Assembly (NCBI GenBank): GCA_030603495.1
Contig: JAUVXR010000006.1
Location: forward strand, 20,124-84,123
Length of the DNA stretch: 64,000 bases
Direction of reading: 5' to 3'
Source: a bacterium
GTDB taxonomy: Bacteria > Armatimonadota > Zipacnadia > Zipacnadales > Zipacnadaceae
The notes beneath the pieces were generated by a model, which saw nothing but the letters and a program-made list of their open reading frames with translations, made no database searches and was not told where the DNA came from. Made by a program: the position numbers and the translations under genes. The stretch's first letter is position 1; each line of letters starts with the position of its first letter. Shown in pieces: positions 16,015 through 23,734 of this stretch.

Positions 16015-16058
16015 GGCCTATGCGAAACTTTTTTCGACCAGTACCAGCCCCCGGCTGG

Positions 16059-16991
16059 CTAGACCAAGTCCACACTCAGCAGCACCTTGTTCCCCACTCC
16101 CAGCAACCGCAGCACCCGTTCCGCGCCCCAAGTGATACTGCTGAGCAGCCCAGCGCCAACCTGCGACTCACCCAGCCCGTCGCTTACCGGCCCGGGGGGC
16201 AGGTCGAGGTATAGCCGCTGCTGGCGTACCCGGAGGTAGTCGCCGTGTATCATCTCCCTGAGGCGCACAGCAGACAGCCGCGTGGGTTCAATCCGTGAGT
16301 ACTCACGGCGGTGCGCCAGCCGGAGCCGGCCGAGCAGATTAAAGATGGCCCCGGTATAGGGCTCAATAATAACCAACCGGTGGCGAGCAACGCGCACCAA
16401 CTCGGCAAAGCCCACCGCCGGATCAGGGGTGTGGTGCAGCCCTGCCACAACGACAGCCAAGTCAAAACTGCCCTCGGGGAAGGGAAGATGAAGAACGTCG
16501 GCCTGCACATAGGGCACCTGGTAGCCCCTGGCGGCGGCGCGCTTGGCCAGGCCGCGCAGGGCTTGCGCAGAGAGATCCGAAGCAGAGACCTGGTAGCCCG
16601 CCTTTACCAGTGCTTCGACTTCATAGCCGGTACCGCAACAGGCGACGTGCACCGACCCCTTCTCAGGGAGACCCTCTGCCAGGGCTGCCAGCAGATGCCC
16701 CAGGCGCTCCTCCATGCGCCGGCGGCGGTAGCGGGGATGGAAATCCGGTTTAAAAACAGCCTTGTCGGGGAGCTGACCAAAATGCTCGTCCTGCCCGGCC
16801 ATCTCCTGCCGCCCTGCCGCTGACAGCCCGGCCCAGTCCACCATACGAGGCACACCGTCCGTGATAGCGTACGCTGTATCACATTCGGTGCACCGCAGCT
16901 CTCGTCTGTCGTGCCGCAGGTGTCCGCGGCAGGTCGGGCAGACCAGCAGGTCCAGGCGATCCCAGGTTGTCTCAGTCTCGTGACCGGCCAT
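16059..16991 (-). CDS. Class I SAM-dependent methyltransferase with N-terminal Trm112-like zinc ribbon
   Basis: About 310 residues from the ATG at 16991. The N-terminus has two CxxC pairs (VCPTC and RCTEC) of a Trm112/zinc-ribbon segment, then a methyltransferase fold: VHVACCGTGYEVEAL (motif I variant of GxGxG), YVQADVLHLPFPEGSFDLAVVVAGLHH (motif II/post I), and a C-terminal membrane-like tail. Such fusions methylate small molecules or lipids, and the substrate is unknown. An upstream TTG at 17078 would add 29 residues with no family match. It reads away from the protease gene. Confidence 0.8.
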   Translation of the reverse strand: MAGHETETTWDRLDLLVCPTCRGHLRHDRRELRCTECDTAYAITDGVPRMVDWAGLSAAGRQEMAGQDEHFGQLPDKAVFKPDFHPRYRRRRMEERLGHLLAALAEGLPEKGSVHVACCGTGYEVEALVKAGYQVSASDLSAQALRGLAKRAAARGYQVPYVQADVLHLPFPEGSFDLAVVVAGLHHTPDPAVGFAELVRVARHRLVIIEPYTGAIFNLLGRLRLAHRREYSRIEPTRLSAVRLREMIHGDYLRVRQQRLYLDLPPGPVSDGLGESQVGAGLLSSITWGAERVLRLLGVGNKVLLSVDLV

Positions 16992-17228
16992 GAATGGCAC
17001 GTCATCTATTTCGCCGCTCCGAGTAGCTATCCTGCCGCAGGAGCCAATTCGCTCGACCTCACAGGCAACAACAGCCAAAAAACAATGGGCTCAAGTTGCT
17101 CATTTCGGGAACCGAATGGACATCAAACACGTCCAATATAGGAATACCACAAGCAGCCAAGTACGGCGCGAGAGCATTCGCGCCTGTGTAACTTGGTGCC
17201 ATCTACCATAACAAGCCGATCTCGCGGG

Positions 17229-17234
17229 TATACT
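17229..17234 (+). promoter_or_regulatory. -10 box 7 bp before the protease ATG
   Basis: TATACT is followed by GATAGCT and the ATG at 17242. No Shine-Dalgarno is present. Transcription would begin at or one base from the start codon, suggesting a leaderless mRNA. The -35 region is weak. Confidence 0.5.
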
Positions 17235-17241
17235 GATAGCT

Positions 17242-20200
17242 ATGAATAAGCCAATCCGTCACGGGTCATCGTCGGTGCTACTGGTTTGTCTGGTGACACT
17301 CGCGCTCACCGCCCAGAGTTCTCCGGCTCAGCGCCAACTGGTTACCGTACCCCTGCCTGGTCCGGGCTACCAGACGATAGGCCCGCAAGGGACCACACGC
17401 GTGATGCCAGCCCGGGCCGTGGCCGATCGCTTGATTGTCAAGCTGCGCCCTCACGTCGGGCCACAGCAGCTTGGGCCGTTGGCTGCAGCGACTAGCTCGC
17501 AGGTCGAGAAGGTCCTGCCTCTCAGCGGGATGCTCGTGGTGCGTCTGCCCGCCGGCAGTAGCCTACTGGCGGCGGCAGCACAGTTCGAGGCCCGGCCCGA
17601 GGTCGAGTTCGCGGTGCCCGATACCCTGGTTTATCCGGCACTCATACCCAATGACCCGGAGTATAGCAAGCAGTGGCACCTGCCCAAGATTGATGCCCCC
17701 CAGGGCTGGGACCAGACTACGGGCACATCCACGGTCACCATCGCAGTCATTGATTCAGGTTGTGATATGGATCATCCCGACCTCGCAGCCAAGATCTGGA
17801 CCAACCCGGGAGAGATACCGGGCAATAGCTTTGACGATGATGGCAATGGCTACGTTGACGACGTCCACGGCTGGGATTTCTACGACGATGACAACGACCC
17901 TACTCCTGAGCCAACGGGAGGCGTTGACGAGAACGTCTCTCACGGCACGCTGGTGGCCGGCACAGCCGCCGCTCTAGGTAACGAAGGCTGGGGCGCAGCC
18001 GGGATTGACTGGCACGCTAAGATAATGGTCCTGCAAGTCTTCCCCGCCAGTGGCAGTGGGTCGGTTTCCACAGTAATAGAGGCAATTGACTACGCCACCG
18101 CCAACGGCGCAGATATCATTAACCTCAGCCTGGGCGGCGGCTTCAGTGAAGCCTTCTCCCCCCCGGTTGTCGCGGCGTACGAGGCGGGCAAGGTCGTCGT
18201 AGCCGCAGCCGGTAACGGCAACGGGGAATTTGCCACATGGAGCGGTTCGTGGGAGTCACCTGCGTGCAACGACGGCCCTATCGGCCGCGAACTGATTGAT
18301 AACTATGTGCTGGGCGCGGCGGCAACCGACCAGGATGACCGCAAAGCCTCCTTTAGCAACTACGATGGCACTGATGGTAAGCTATTGGACGTAGCCGCAC
18401 CGGGGCAGAATATCTACGGTCCGGCCTTCTATGACGGCGACCAGTTCGACGAGTATTGGTACACCAATGACGGCACTTCCTTTTCAACTCCGATCGTCTC
18501 AGGGATTGCGGCGCTGCTTATCGCACAGAATCCGGCGCTCCGCGGCAATCCTGCCGCTGTCTACGACCTGATTCGCGGTACAACCGATAACATTGACGCA
18601 CTCAACCCGGGCTACGCCGGGAAATTGGGCACCGGCCGGGTGAACGTCGCCCGCGCTCTGGGCGTGCCCACCCCACCGGAGCCGGTTACCAACCTCCAGG
18701 CCCAAGATACTGCCGGCGACGAGGGCGGGAGCATCACTCTTACCTGGCTCAAGTCACCCGACGACGGTGGCGGGAGCAATTCCGTCACTAGCTATGTTGT
18801 CCGGCGGCAGGTCGGGACCACCGGTGGGTTCAGCGACATCGCCAGCTTGCCACCGGGCACGCAGCAATACGATGACGACTCCGTCAGCGACGGGACATAT
18901 TACTATTACGTGATCCGCACCGTGGCCGATACTCTTTACGCTGACTCAGCGGTAGCCGGGCCAGCACAATCACGCGACGACTTACCACCACCGCAGATCA
19001 CCACCCTGACGGCTTGCGACCGGCCTGGTGATGCCGGCGGTACTATCGAACTGGAGTGGACCTACACCCCGCCCGCCGATTTCACTCTCTACAGCATCTA
19101 CCGCCATCACCGCAACTTCACTACCGTTGAAGGGCGTACGCCGCTGATAACCTTCAGCAATCCGGCCACTGGCGAGTGGACCGATACCAGCGTGGTAGAC
19201 GGCGCTGATTACTACTATGCTGTCACCGCGACTGACGATAACGACAATGAGAACAAGATCGTCCAGACCGCCGGGCCGGTGCAGTCGTATCCCAACGACG
19301 ACATCCCCTTCGGCGCCGGTCTACAGATGTTGTCAGCGCCGGCGATACCCCTTGACCAGCATCCCGCTACCCTGTTCGGCCTGAATCCCGAGGATCTGTT
19401 CAATCGCTACGCGGGATGGGACATAGCCGTTCAGAATTACGTGCGTTATGAGAACGAGCCGCTTCCCGAGATTCTCAAGCTGGAACTGGGCCGCGGCTTC
19501 TGGGTAGACCTGCCCGGCCCGGCTGTGGTCACACCCGAAGGCCCCTCGGCACCGGCGGGCGACTTTGACGTGGCACTCGAATCTGGGTGGCAACTGCTGG
19601 GCAACCCCTTCTTCGGCCCGACCGATTTCAGCGCGTGCACGGTCACCTACCAGAGCACCACCATGGATCTGCTCAGCGCGCACGTCCAACATATTATCGC
19701 TGCCATTGCCTGGATCTACGACCCCGATGAGGGCACCTACAATATGCGCGGTGCCGACATCACCGGCCAGCGCCAGATTCCGCCGTGGTACGGCTTCTGG
19801 CTGCGCGCGTATGAGCCGTGCGTGCTTACCATTCCCCGGCCTACCGGCCCCTCCAGTGTAGGGGTGACGACCAGTCAGATCGCGGCACAGGAGGGGGACT
19901 GGTCGCTACGGCTGGTCGCCGCCAGCCGTGATGGCCGGGATACGGACAACTTCTGCGGGGTGCGCCCCAATGCAGTTGTCACCAAGGTCGAGAACCCCCC
20001 GCCGGTGGGCGGAATGGTTGATCTCTACATGACGGATGCCGACTCAGGCCGCCGCCTCGCCGTTAGCTACGATACCCAGGCCGCTGCGGAGCATGAGTGG
20101 GACGTGGTGGTGGCCTGGTCACGGCCGGCCGATGAAGTGAGTATCTCCTGGCCCGACATCACCAACCTGCCCGGGGACTACGATGCGGTACTCAAGGACC

Positions 20201-20604
20201 TGGACGCCGGTGCGACCGTCAACCTGCGGCTCCAGCCCCGGTACACCTTTGCCGCTGAGCGGCCCGGCAGCCGCCACTTCCAGCTCTCGGTCGTGCCGGC
20301 CAGCAGTCAGCCAGTTATGCTTACTTCCGTCGCAGCAGTATCGCGCACCGGCGGTGGCGAACTGATCTTTACTCTCTCCCAGCCGGCGCAGTGCGCGATA
20401 CGGATAATGAACATCGCCGGCCGAACGATCCGCGTGCTGGAGACGAGCCAGGTACACGCTGCCGGTCAGAACATCGTGCCATGGAATGGCCGTGCCGACA
20501 CCGGCAGTAGTGTGCCTAGCGGCCGCTACCTCGTTCAGATCGAGGCGGCCGCATCCAACGGCACCACCGCCCGCGCCCTGCGCACCCTCAACATCACCCG
20601 CTAA
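17242..20604 (+). CDS. Large secreted subtilisin-like serine protease (S8) with fibronectin III and FlgD-like C-terminal domains
   Basis: 1120 residues: signal peptide (about 1-29), a fervidolysin-type propeptide (about 57-130; ADRLIVKLRP), the S8 catalytic domain (about 140-475), two FN3-like modules (about 480-575 and 590-690), a beta-rich middle, and a final FlgD Ig-like module ending GRYLVQIEAAASNG. The triad is Asp171 (IAVIDSGCD), His234 (SHGTLVAGT) and Ser413 (DGTSFSTP), with oxyanion Asn325. Calcium-site-like DDDGNGYVDD runs lie near residue 200. It should act outside the cell as a scavenging protease; the FlgD-like tail is a common outer-surface sorting-type module. Confidence 0.94.
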   Translation: MNKPIRHGSSSVLLVCLVTLALTAQSSPAQRQLVTVPLPGPGYQTIGPQGTTRVMPARAVADRLIVKLRPHVGPQQLGPLAAATSSQVEKVLPLSGMLVVRLPAGSSLLAAAAQFEARPEVEFAVPDTLVYPALIPNDPEYSKQWHLPKIDAPQGWDQTTGTSTVTIAVIDSGCDMDHPDLAAKIWTNPGEIPGNSFDDDGNGYVDDVHGWDFYDDDNDPTPEPTGGVDENVSHGTLVAGTAAALGNEGWGAAGIDWHAKIMVLQVFPASGSGSVSTVIEAIDYATANGADIINLSLGGGFSEAFSPPVVAAYEAGKVVVAAAGNGNGEFATWSGSWESPACNDGPIGRELIDNYVLGAAATDQDDRKASFSNYDGTDGKLLDVAAPGQNIYGPAFYDGDQFDEYWYTNDGTSFSTPIVSGIAALLIAQNPALRGNPAAVYDLIRGTTDNIDALNPGYAGKLGTGRVNVARALGVPTPPEPVTNLQAQDTAGDEGGSITLTWLKSPDDGGGSNSVTSYVVRRQVGTTGGFSDIASLPPGTQQYDDDSVSDGTYYYYVIRTVADTLYADSAVAGPAQSRDDLPPPQITTLTACDRPGDAGGTIELEWTYTPPADFTLYSIYRHHRNFTTVEGRTPLITFSNPATGEWTDTSVVDGADYYYAVTATDDNDNENKIVQTAGPVQSYPNDDIPFGAGLQMLSAPAIPLDQHPATLFGLNPEDLFNRYAGWDIAVQNYVRYENEPLPEILKLELGRGFWVDLPGPAVVTPEGPSAPAGDFDVALESGWQLLGNPFFGPTDFSACTVTYQSTTMDLLSAHVQHIIAAIAWIYDPDEGTYNMRGADITGQRQIPPWYGFWLRAYEPCVLTIPRPTGPSSVGVTTSQIAAQEGDWSLRLVAASRDGRDTDNFCGVRPNAVVTKVENPPPVGGMVDLYMTDADSGRRLAVSYDTQAAAEHEWDVVVAWSRPADEVSISWPDITNLPGDYDAVLKDLDAGATVNLRLQPRYTFAAERPGSRHFQLSVVPASSQPVMLTSVAAVSRTGGGELIFTLSQPAQCAIRIMNIAGRTIRVLETSQVHAAGQNIVPWNGRADTGSSVPSGRYLVQIEAAASNGTTARALRTLNITR

Positions 20605-20786
20605 GTGACAATTGCACCCCCACAACCTCCCGGCCCGTCAGCATGGTCCGAGCCGGGGGCTGTACGCGCGGAGAGCTGTCGGAAGTAGAGAGGCAGGATG
20701 ATAGTCTCCAGGTACCATGCAGGAAAAAGGTGCTGCGCTGGCGAAAGTACCAATCCAGGGCAGGTCCTGCCTACGGACATCAACGA

Positions 20787-21230
20787 ATGAGTGCAAACGG
20801 ACATCACATTCTGGTGGTGGAAGACACGCCGACGAGCATGAAGCTATCCCGGCTGGTGCTGGAGAATGCCGGCTTTACTGTGGATGGTGCGGAGACCGGC
20901 GCTACCGCGCTGAATGCTGCCCGCGACCGGCACTACGATGCTATTGTGCTCGACCTGAAGTTATCGGGCATTGATGGGTTGGCAGTTGCCCGGCAGTTGC
21001 GCGCTCGTCCGGTAACACAATACACACCCATAGTGGCGGTGACGGCCTGCGCAATGCCCGAGGACGGGGAGCGGGCCCTGGCGGCGGGCTGCAACGGCTA
21101 CCTCACCAAGCCGATTGACGTCAGCCGATTTGCCGAGGAGATCAGACATCATATCGTGTCTGCCCACAACTCCACCCGGGGGCCCGGCCCCGGCACAACC
21201 GTTAACCGAGGAGACACAAGCCGCCGATGA
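20787..21230 (+). CDS. Receiver-only response regulator (DivK/CheY-like)
   Basis: 147 residues from the ATG at 20787; the longer frame from 20643 adds 48 residues of non-family sequence. A single receiver domain: ILVVEDT acidic pocket, phospho-acceptor Asp in IVLDLKLSGIDG, Thr in VAVTACAM, and Lys in YLTKPID. No output domain, so it works by protein contact, as DivK or CheY do. No histidine kinase is in the window. It overlaps the following membrane protein gene by 4 bp (ATGA), so the two are coupled. Confidence 0.9.
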   Translation: MSANGHHILVVEDTPTSMKLSRLVLENAGFTVDGAETGATALNAARDRHYDAIVLDLKLSGIDGLAVARQLRARPVTQYTPIVAVTACAMPEDGERALAAGCNGYLTKPIDVSRFAEEIRHHIVSAHNSTRGPGPGTTVNRGDTSRR

Positions 21231-21505
21231 GAGAGTTCATCAACCTACTCTGGGCGCTTCTGGGCGCTATTCTGGGGCTGGCGGTAGGCCTACTGGCCGA
21301 TATGTTTGCTTTCAATACCTTTACTGAGCCGCTGCAAACCAATCCGACCCTGGCGGGAATCGTGTTGTTTGGCCTACCTGCGATGGGCATGGTGGCCGGA
21401 GGATCGGTGTCGCTATATATCACTGCCCGAATAGACAGGACACGCCGGGAGAAGGCGCGCGCGGCGCGCAAGAAGTTCGGTGCCGCGGGACGCAAGAAGA
21501 AATAA
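21227..21505 (+). CDS. Small two-helix membrane protein with basic tail
   Basis: 92 residues: hydrophobic segments at about 5-27 and 42-65, then a strongly basic C-terminus (RREKARAARKKFG...RKKK). Unknown family. Coupled to the response regulator by a 4-bp overlap, so it may place that regulator or its partner at the membrane; this is inference. Confidence 0.65.
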   Translation: MREFINLLWALLGAILGLAVGLLADMFAFNTFTEPLQTNPTLAGIVLFGLPAMGMVAGGSVSLYITARIDRTRREKARAARKKFGAAGRKKK

Positions 21506-21525
21506 CGCCGGAAAGGGGGATTCCC

Positions 21526-21795
21526 ATGAGTGAAAGTGAAGCAGGTCCTGAGGAACTGATCGGCGAGGCGACCCATTATTTCCCACATGTGAAGGCCGCG
21601 GTCTTCAAACTGGATACAGGCATCCGGATAGGTGATACAATTCACATTCGCGGACACACCACCGACTTCGTCCAGACCATCGAGTCAATGCAGATTGACC
21701 ACGCGGACGCGGATGCGGCCGGGCCCGGCGACGACGCGGCCATTCTGGTCAACGACAAGGTCCGCGAGGGCGACAAGGTCTACCGCGTCGAGTAG
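21526..21795 (+). CDS. Stand-alone translation-factor domain-2-like protein
   Basis: 89 residues matching the small 'translation elongation factor-like' family: HYFPHVKAAVFKLDTGIRIGDTIHIRG followed by FVQTIESMQIDH and a closing GDKVYRV strand, which is the beta-barrel domain 2 of EF-Tu/IF2 without a GTPase domain. Its function is not known. The ribosome site (GAAAGGGGG) is good. The family often neighbours collagenase-like U32 peptidase genes, but none is here; tmRNA, another translation factor, follows. Confidence 0.85.
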   Translation: MSESEAGPEELIGEATHYFPHVKAAVFKLDTGIRIGDTIHIRGHTTDFVQTIESMQIDHADADAAGPGDDAAILVNDKVREGDKVYRVE

Positions 21796-21894
21796 TGGGT
21801 CTCGTTACCCCGGCACGCGTACAGGAGAGCCAGCAGTTGCTGGCTGAACCTGGCGGTGTGCCCGCTCGTCCATGTTAGTGAAAGCACTGGTTTG

Positions 21895-21903
21895 TGGTAT
21901 AAT
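21895..21903 (+). promoter_or_regulatory. Extended -10 promoter of tmRNA
   Basis: TGG-TATAAT (21895-21903): perfect -10 with a TGn extension; the -35 (TTAGTG, 17 bp) is weak. The start would be about 6 bases before the mature 5' end. Confidence 0.7.
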
Positions 21904-21915
21904 GTAGATGATAGT

Positions 21916-22270
21916 GGGGGCGAACTGGATTCGACGGGGAGCCAGTGCGTCACGGCTGCAGGCCGAGATCTCCGCTGCCTCGTAAAACGCGGAAAACAAT
22001 AACTGCCAATAACCAACTGGCACTCGCTGCTTAATCACTAAGCAGCACGTCCCCCCGGCCCCGCTAGTCGGGTTGGGGTGTGGCGTAATAAGATTAGCTA
22101 CTCGCTGGCGGCCGCTGGGACAGTCGGCGGGGAAACTTAATCCCAGATAGCTCCTGGATCAAGCCCGGTACGAGGGCTCATCAGGGGCGAAACCTAATAC
22201 TCGTACTAAGCCTGTAGAAGCTTTGTCGGCAGCTCTTCGGACGCGGGTTCGATTCCCGCCGCCTCCACCA
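21916..22270 (+). ncRNA. ssrA: Transfer-messenger RNA
   Basis: 355 nt. The 5' end GGGGGCGAACTGGATTCGACGGGG and the 3' tRNA-like end (GGGTTCGATTCCCGCC then CGCCTCC-A-CCA) pair as a 7-bp acceptor with one G-U. The tag frame resumes at GCC (22005) just after TAACT and reads A-N-N-Q-L-A-L-A-A-stop (TAA at 22032), so stalled proteins are tagged AANNQLALAA with the charged alanine. The GTAAAAC...AAAACAA lead-in before the resume codon matches the pattern in other bacteria. CCA is encoded. The gene is one-piece, not permuted. Confidence 0.97.
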
Positions 22271-22366
22271 GCCTTCGCTCGGGAAACTCTGACAAGTTCC
22301 CCGAGCTACGGCTGGCGCGCCACTCTCGCACACAGTATTGACACTTCCTTTCAGGAGAGGGATAAC

Positions 22367-22600
22367 ATGCCCGAACGCAAAACCTACCACGTGACGCCGC
22401 ACCCCGACGGAGGCTGGAAGGTGCAAGGAGAGGACGCATCTCGGGCCTCAAGCATCCATGACACGAAGGCCCCAGCGGTCGAACGGGCGAAGGAACTGGC
22501 AAAGCGTCAGCCCCTAGGACAGGTCGTCATTCACAAGGAGAATGGCACGATCCAAACAGAGCATACCTATGGCAAGGACCCCTGTCCACCACCCGGATAG
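22367..22600 (+). CDS. DUF2188 small protein
   Basis: 77 residues: KTYHVTPHPDGGWKVQGEDASRAS and an A-V-x-R-A-K-E-L-A helix, then QVVIHKENGTIQTEHTYGKDP, the complete DUF2188 pattern (a short beta-rich fold of unknown function). The ATG at 22367 has AGGAGAGG upstream. The longer frame from 22223 runs through the tmRNA 3' end and is rejected. It lies directly after ssrA, a common landing site for mobile DNA. Confidence 0.85.
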   Translation: MPERKTYHVTPHPDGGWKVQGEDASRASSIHDTKAPAVERAKELAKRQPLGQVVIHKENGTIQTEHTYGKDPCPPPG

Positions 22601-22720
22601 ACAGCTATTCGGAGAAGTCACGTAGGTATCAGGCCCAAGGGGAATTCACGATGCCCTGTGTGAAGAGGCGCCCGTAGGGCTTGCGAGTATTGTCGGGGCA
22701 TTGTGGCGAAGGAGGAGCAG

Positions 22721-23689
22721 ATGGCAGCCCCGAGGGTATTCATAAGCTCAACCTGGTACGACCTCAAGTACATCCGGGAGAACCTCGACTATTTCGTCAG
22801 TAGTCTTGGCTATGACCCAGTCCTGAGCGAACAAGGCGGGGTCTACTATGATCCGGATCTGGACGTACAGGATGCCTGCTTGGCAGACGTTCCCTCGTGT
22901 CAGATGTTGGTGTTGATAATCGGTGGGCGCTACGGTACGCAGTACCGAGACATGCAAAAGTCGGTGACCAATGCTGAATACGATAGGGCTGTACAAGCAA
23001 GGATTCCGGTTTTTGCGTTGGTTGAGCAATCTGTGCACGAGGAATACAACGTCTACATCGCGAACAAAGATAATCCCGACGTTGACGAGAACAGTATTAC
23101 CTACCCCTCAGTGGCCGATACCAGGATATTTGAGTTCGTAACCAAAGTTCAAACCCAAGCGGCGAACAATGCCCTGATACCCTTCTCGGACTTTGGGGCT
23201 ATCCGGGACTACCTCCAACAGCAATGGGCTAGCATGCTGTATCGCTTCCTCACTTCAGAAAATGAGGCGAAGCGCGTGGGAGACTCGCTAAGCTCACTTG
23301 CTCAGGCAACTGAGAAGATCAATTTCTTGATGGAACAGCTTGTGGATTCCGTTGGGACACATATAGCGAAGTTGAATGTGGAATTCTACGATCATATGCT
23401 GGCCTATGGAGTTGTCCGGGATCTCAGCTTCTGGCGCATGCGTCCGTCACCCAGCGACATATTGAAACACGATTCCATTGAGGACCTGTGCGATGGGCAG
23501 ATAGAGGTCATATCCTACTCGGGACACGACCTAGACGACAGCTCAATTACCGGGGGTGGGCCCCCGTACCATCTAAACGCCCGAAAACTTGAGGTGATGA
23601 GCAACGAGTATGCACAATTGCGCAAGGAGCTTATCGAACGACTCCAAGAAGAGGATCGAACCGTCGAGCAATTCTTGAGCGAAGCATAG
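22721..23689 (+). CDS. DUF4062 (TIR-like) domain protein
   Basis: 322 residues from the ATG at 22721, which has AGGAGG six bases upstream; a GTG at 22703 lies before this site. The N-terminal half is a DUF4062 domain: VFISSTWYDLKYIRENL, LVLIIGGRYGTQY, SVTNAEYDRAVQARIPVFALVE. DUF4062 is a flavodoxin/TIR-like fold seen as the sensor or effector part of NTPase and defence-type proteins. Here the C-terminal half (from about 180) is helical with coiled-coil character and no NTPase. Base use looks more AT-rich than in the flanking genes, so transfer is plausible. Function unknown. Confidence 0.8.
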   Translation: MAAPRVFISSTWYDLKYIRENLDYFVSSLGYDPVLSEQGGVYYDPDLDVQDACLADVPSCQMLVLIIGGRYGTQYRDMQKSVTNAEYDRAVQARIPVFALVEQSVHEEYNVYIANKDNPDVDENSITYPSVADTRIFEFVTKVQTQAANNALIPFSDFGAIRDYLQQQWASMLYRFLTSENEAKRVGDSLSSLAQATEKINFLMEQLVDSVGTHIAKLNVEFYDHMLAYGVVRDLSFWRMRPSPSDILKHDSIEDLCDGQIEVISYSGHDLDDSSITGGGPPYHLNARKLEVMSNEYAQLRKELIERLQEEDRTVEQFLSEA

Positions 23690-23734
23690 GTAAGTTGTAT
23701 GCTCATCTGCGTCACGCGAAGCTGAGAATGTTCA

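Noticed and set aside
22338-22366. TTGACA-17-GATAAC directly before the DUF2188 ATG
   Set aside because: The start would fall inside the coding sequence, and a normal ribosome site lies within the spacer; probably chance.
22206-22502. Minus-strand ORF with a 'VEAAGIEPASE' peptide over the tmRNA 3' end
   Set aside because: This is the well-known false peptide made by reading the reverse strand of a tRNA-like T-arm; the plus strand is tmRNA and the DUF2188 gene.
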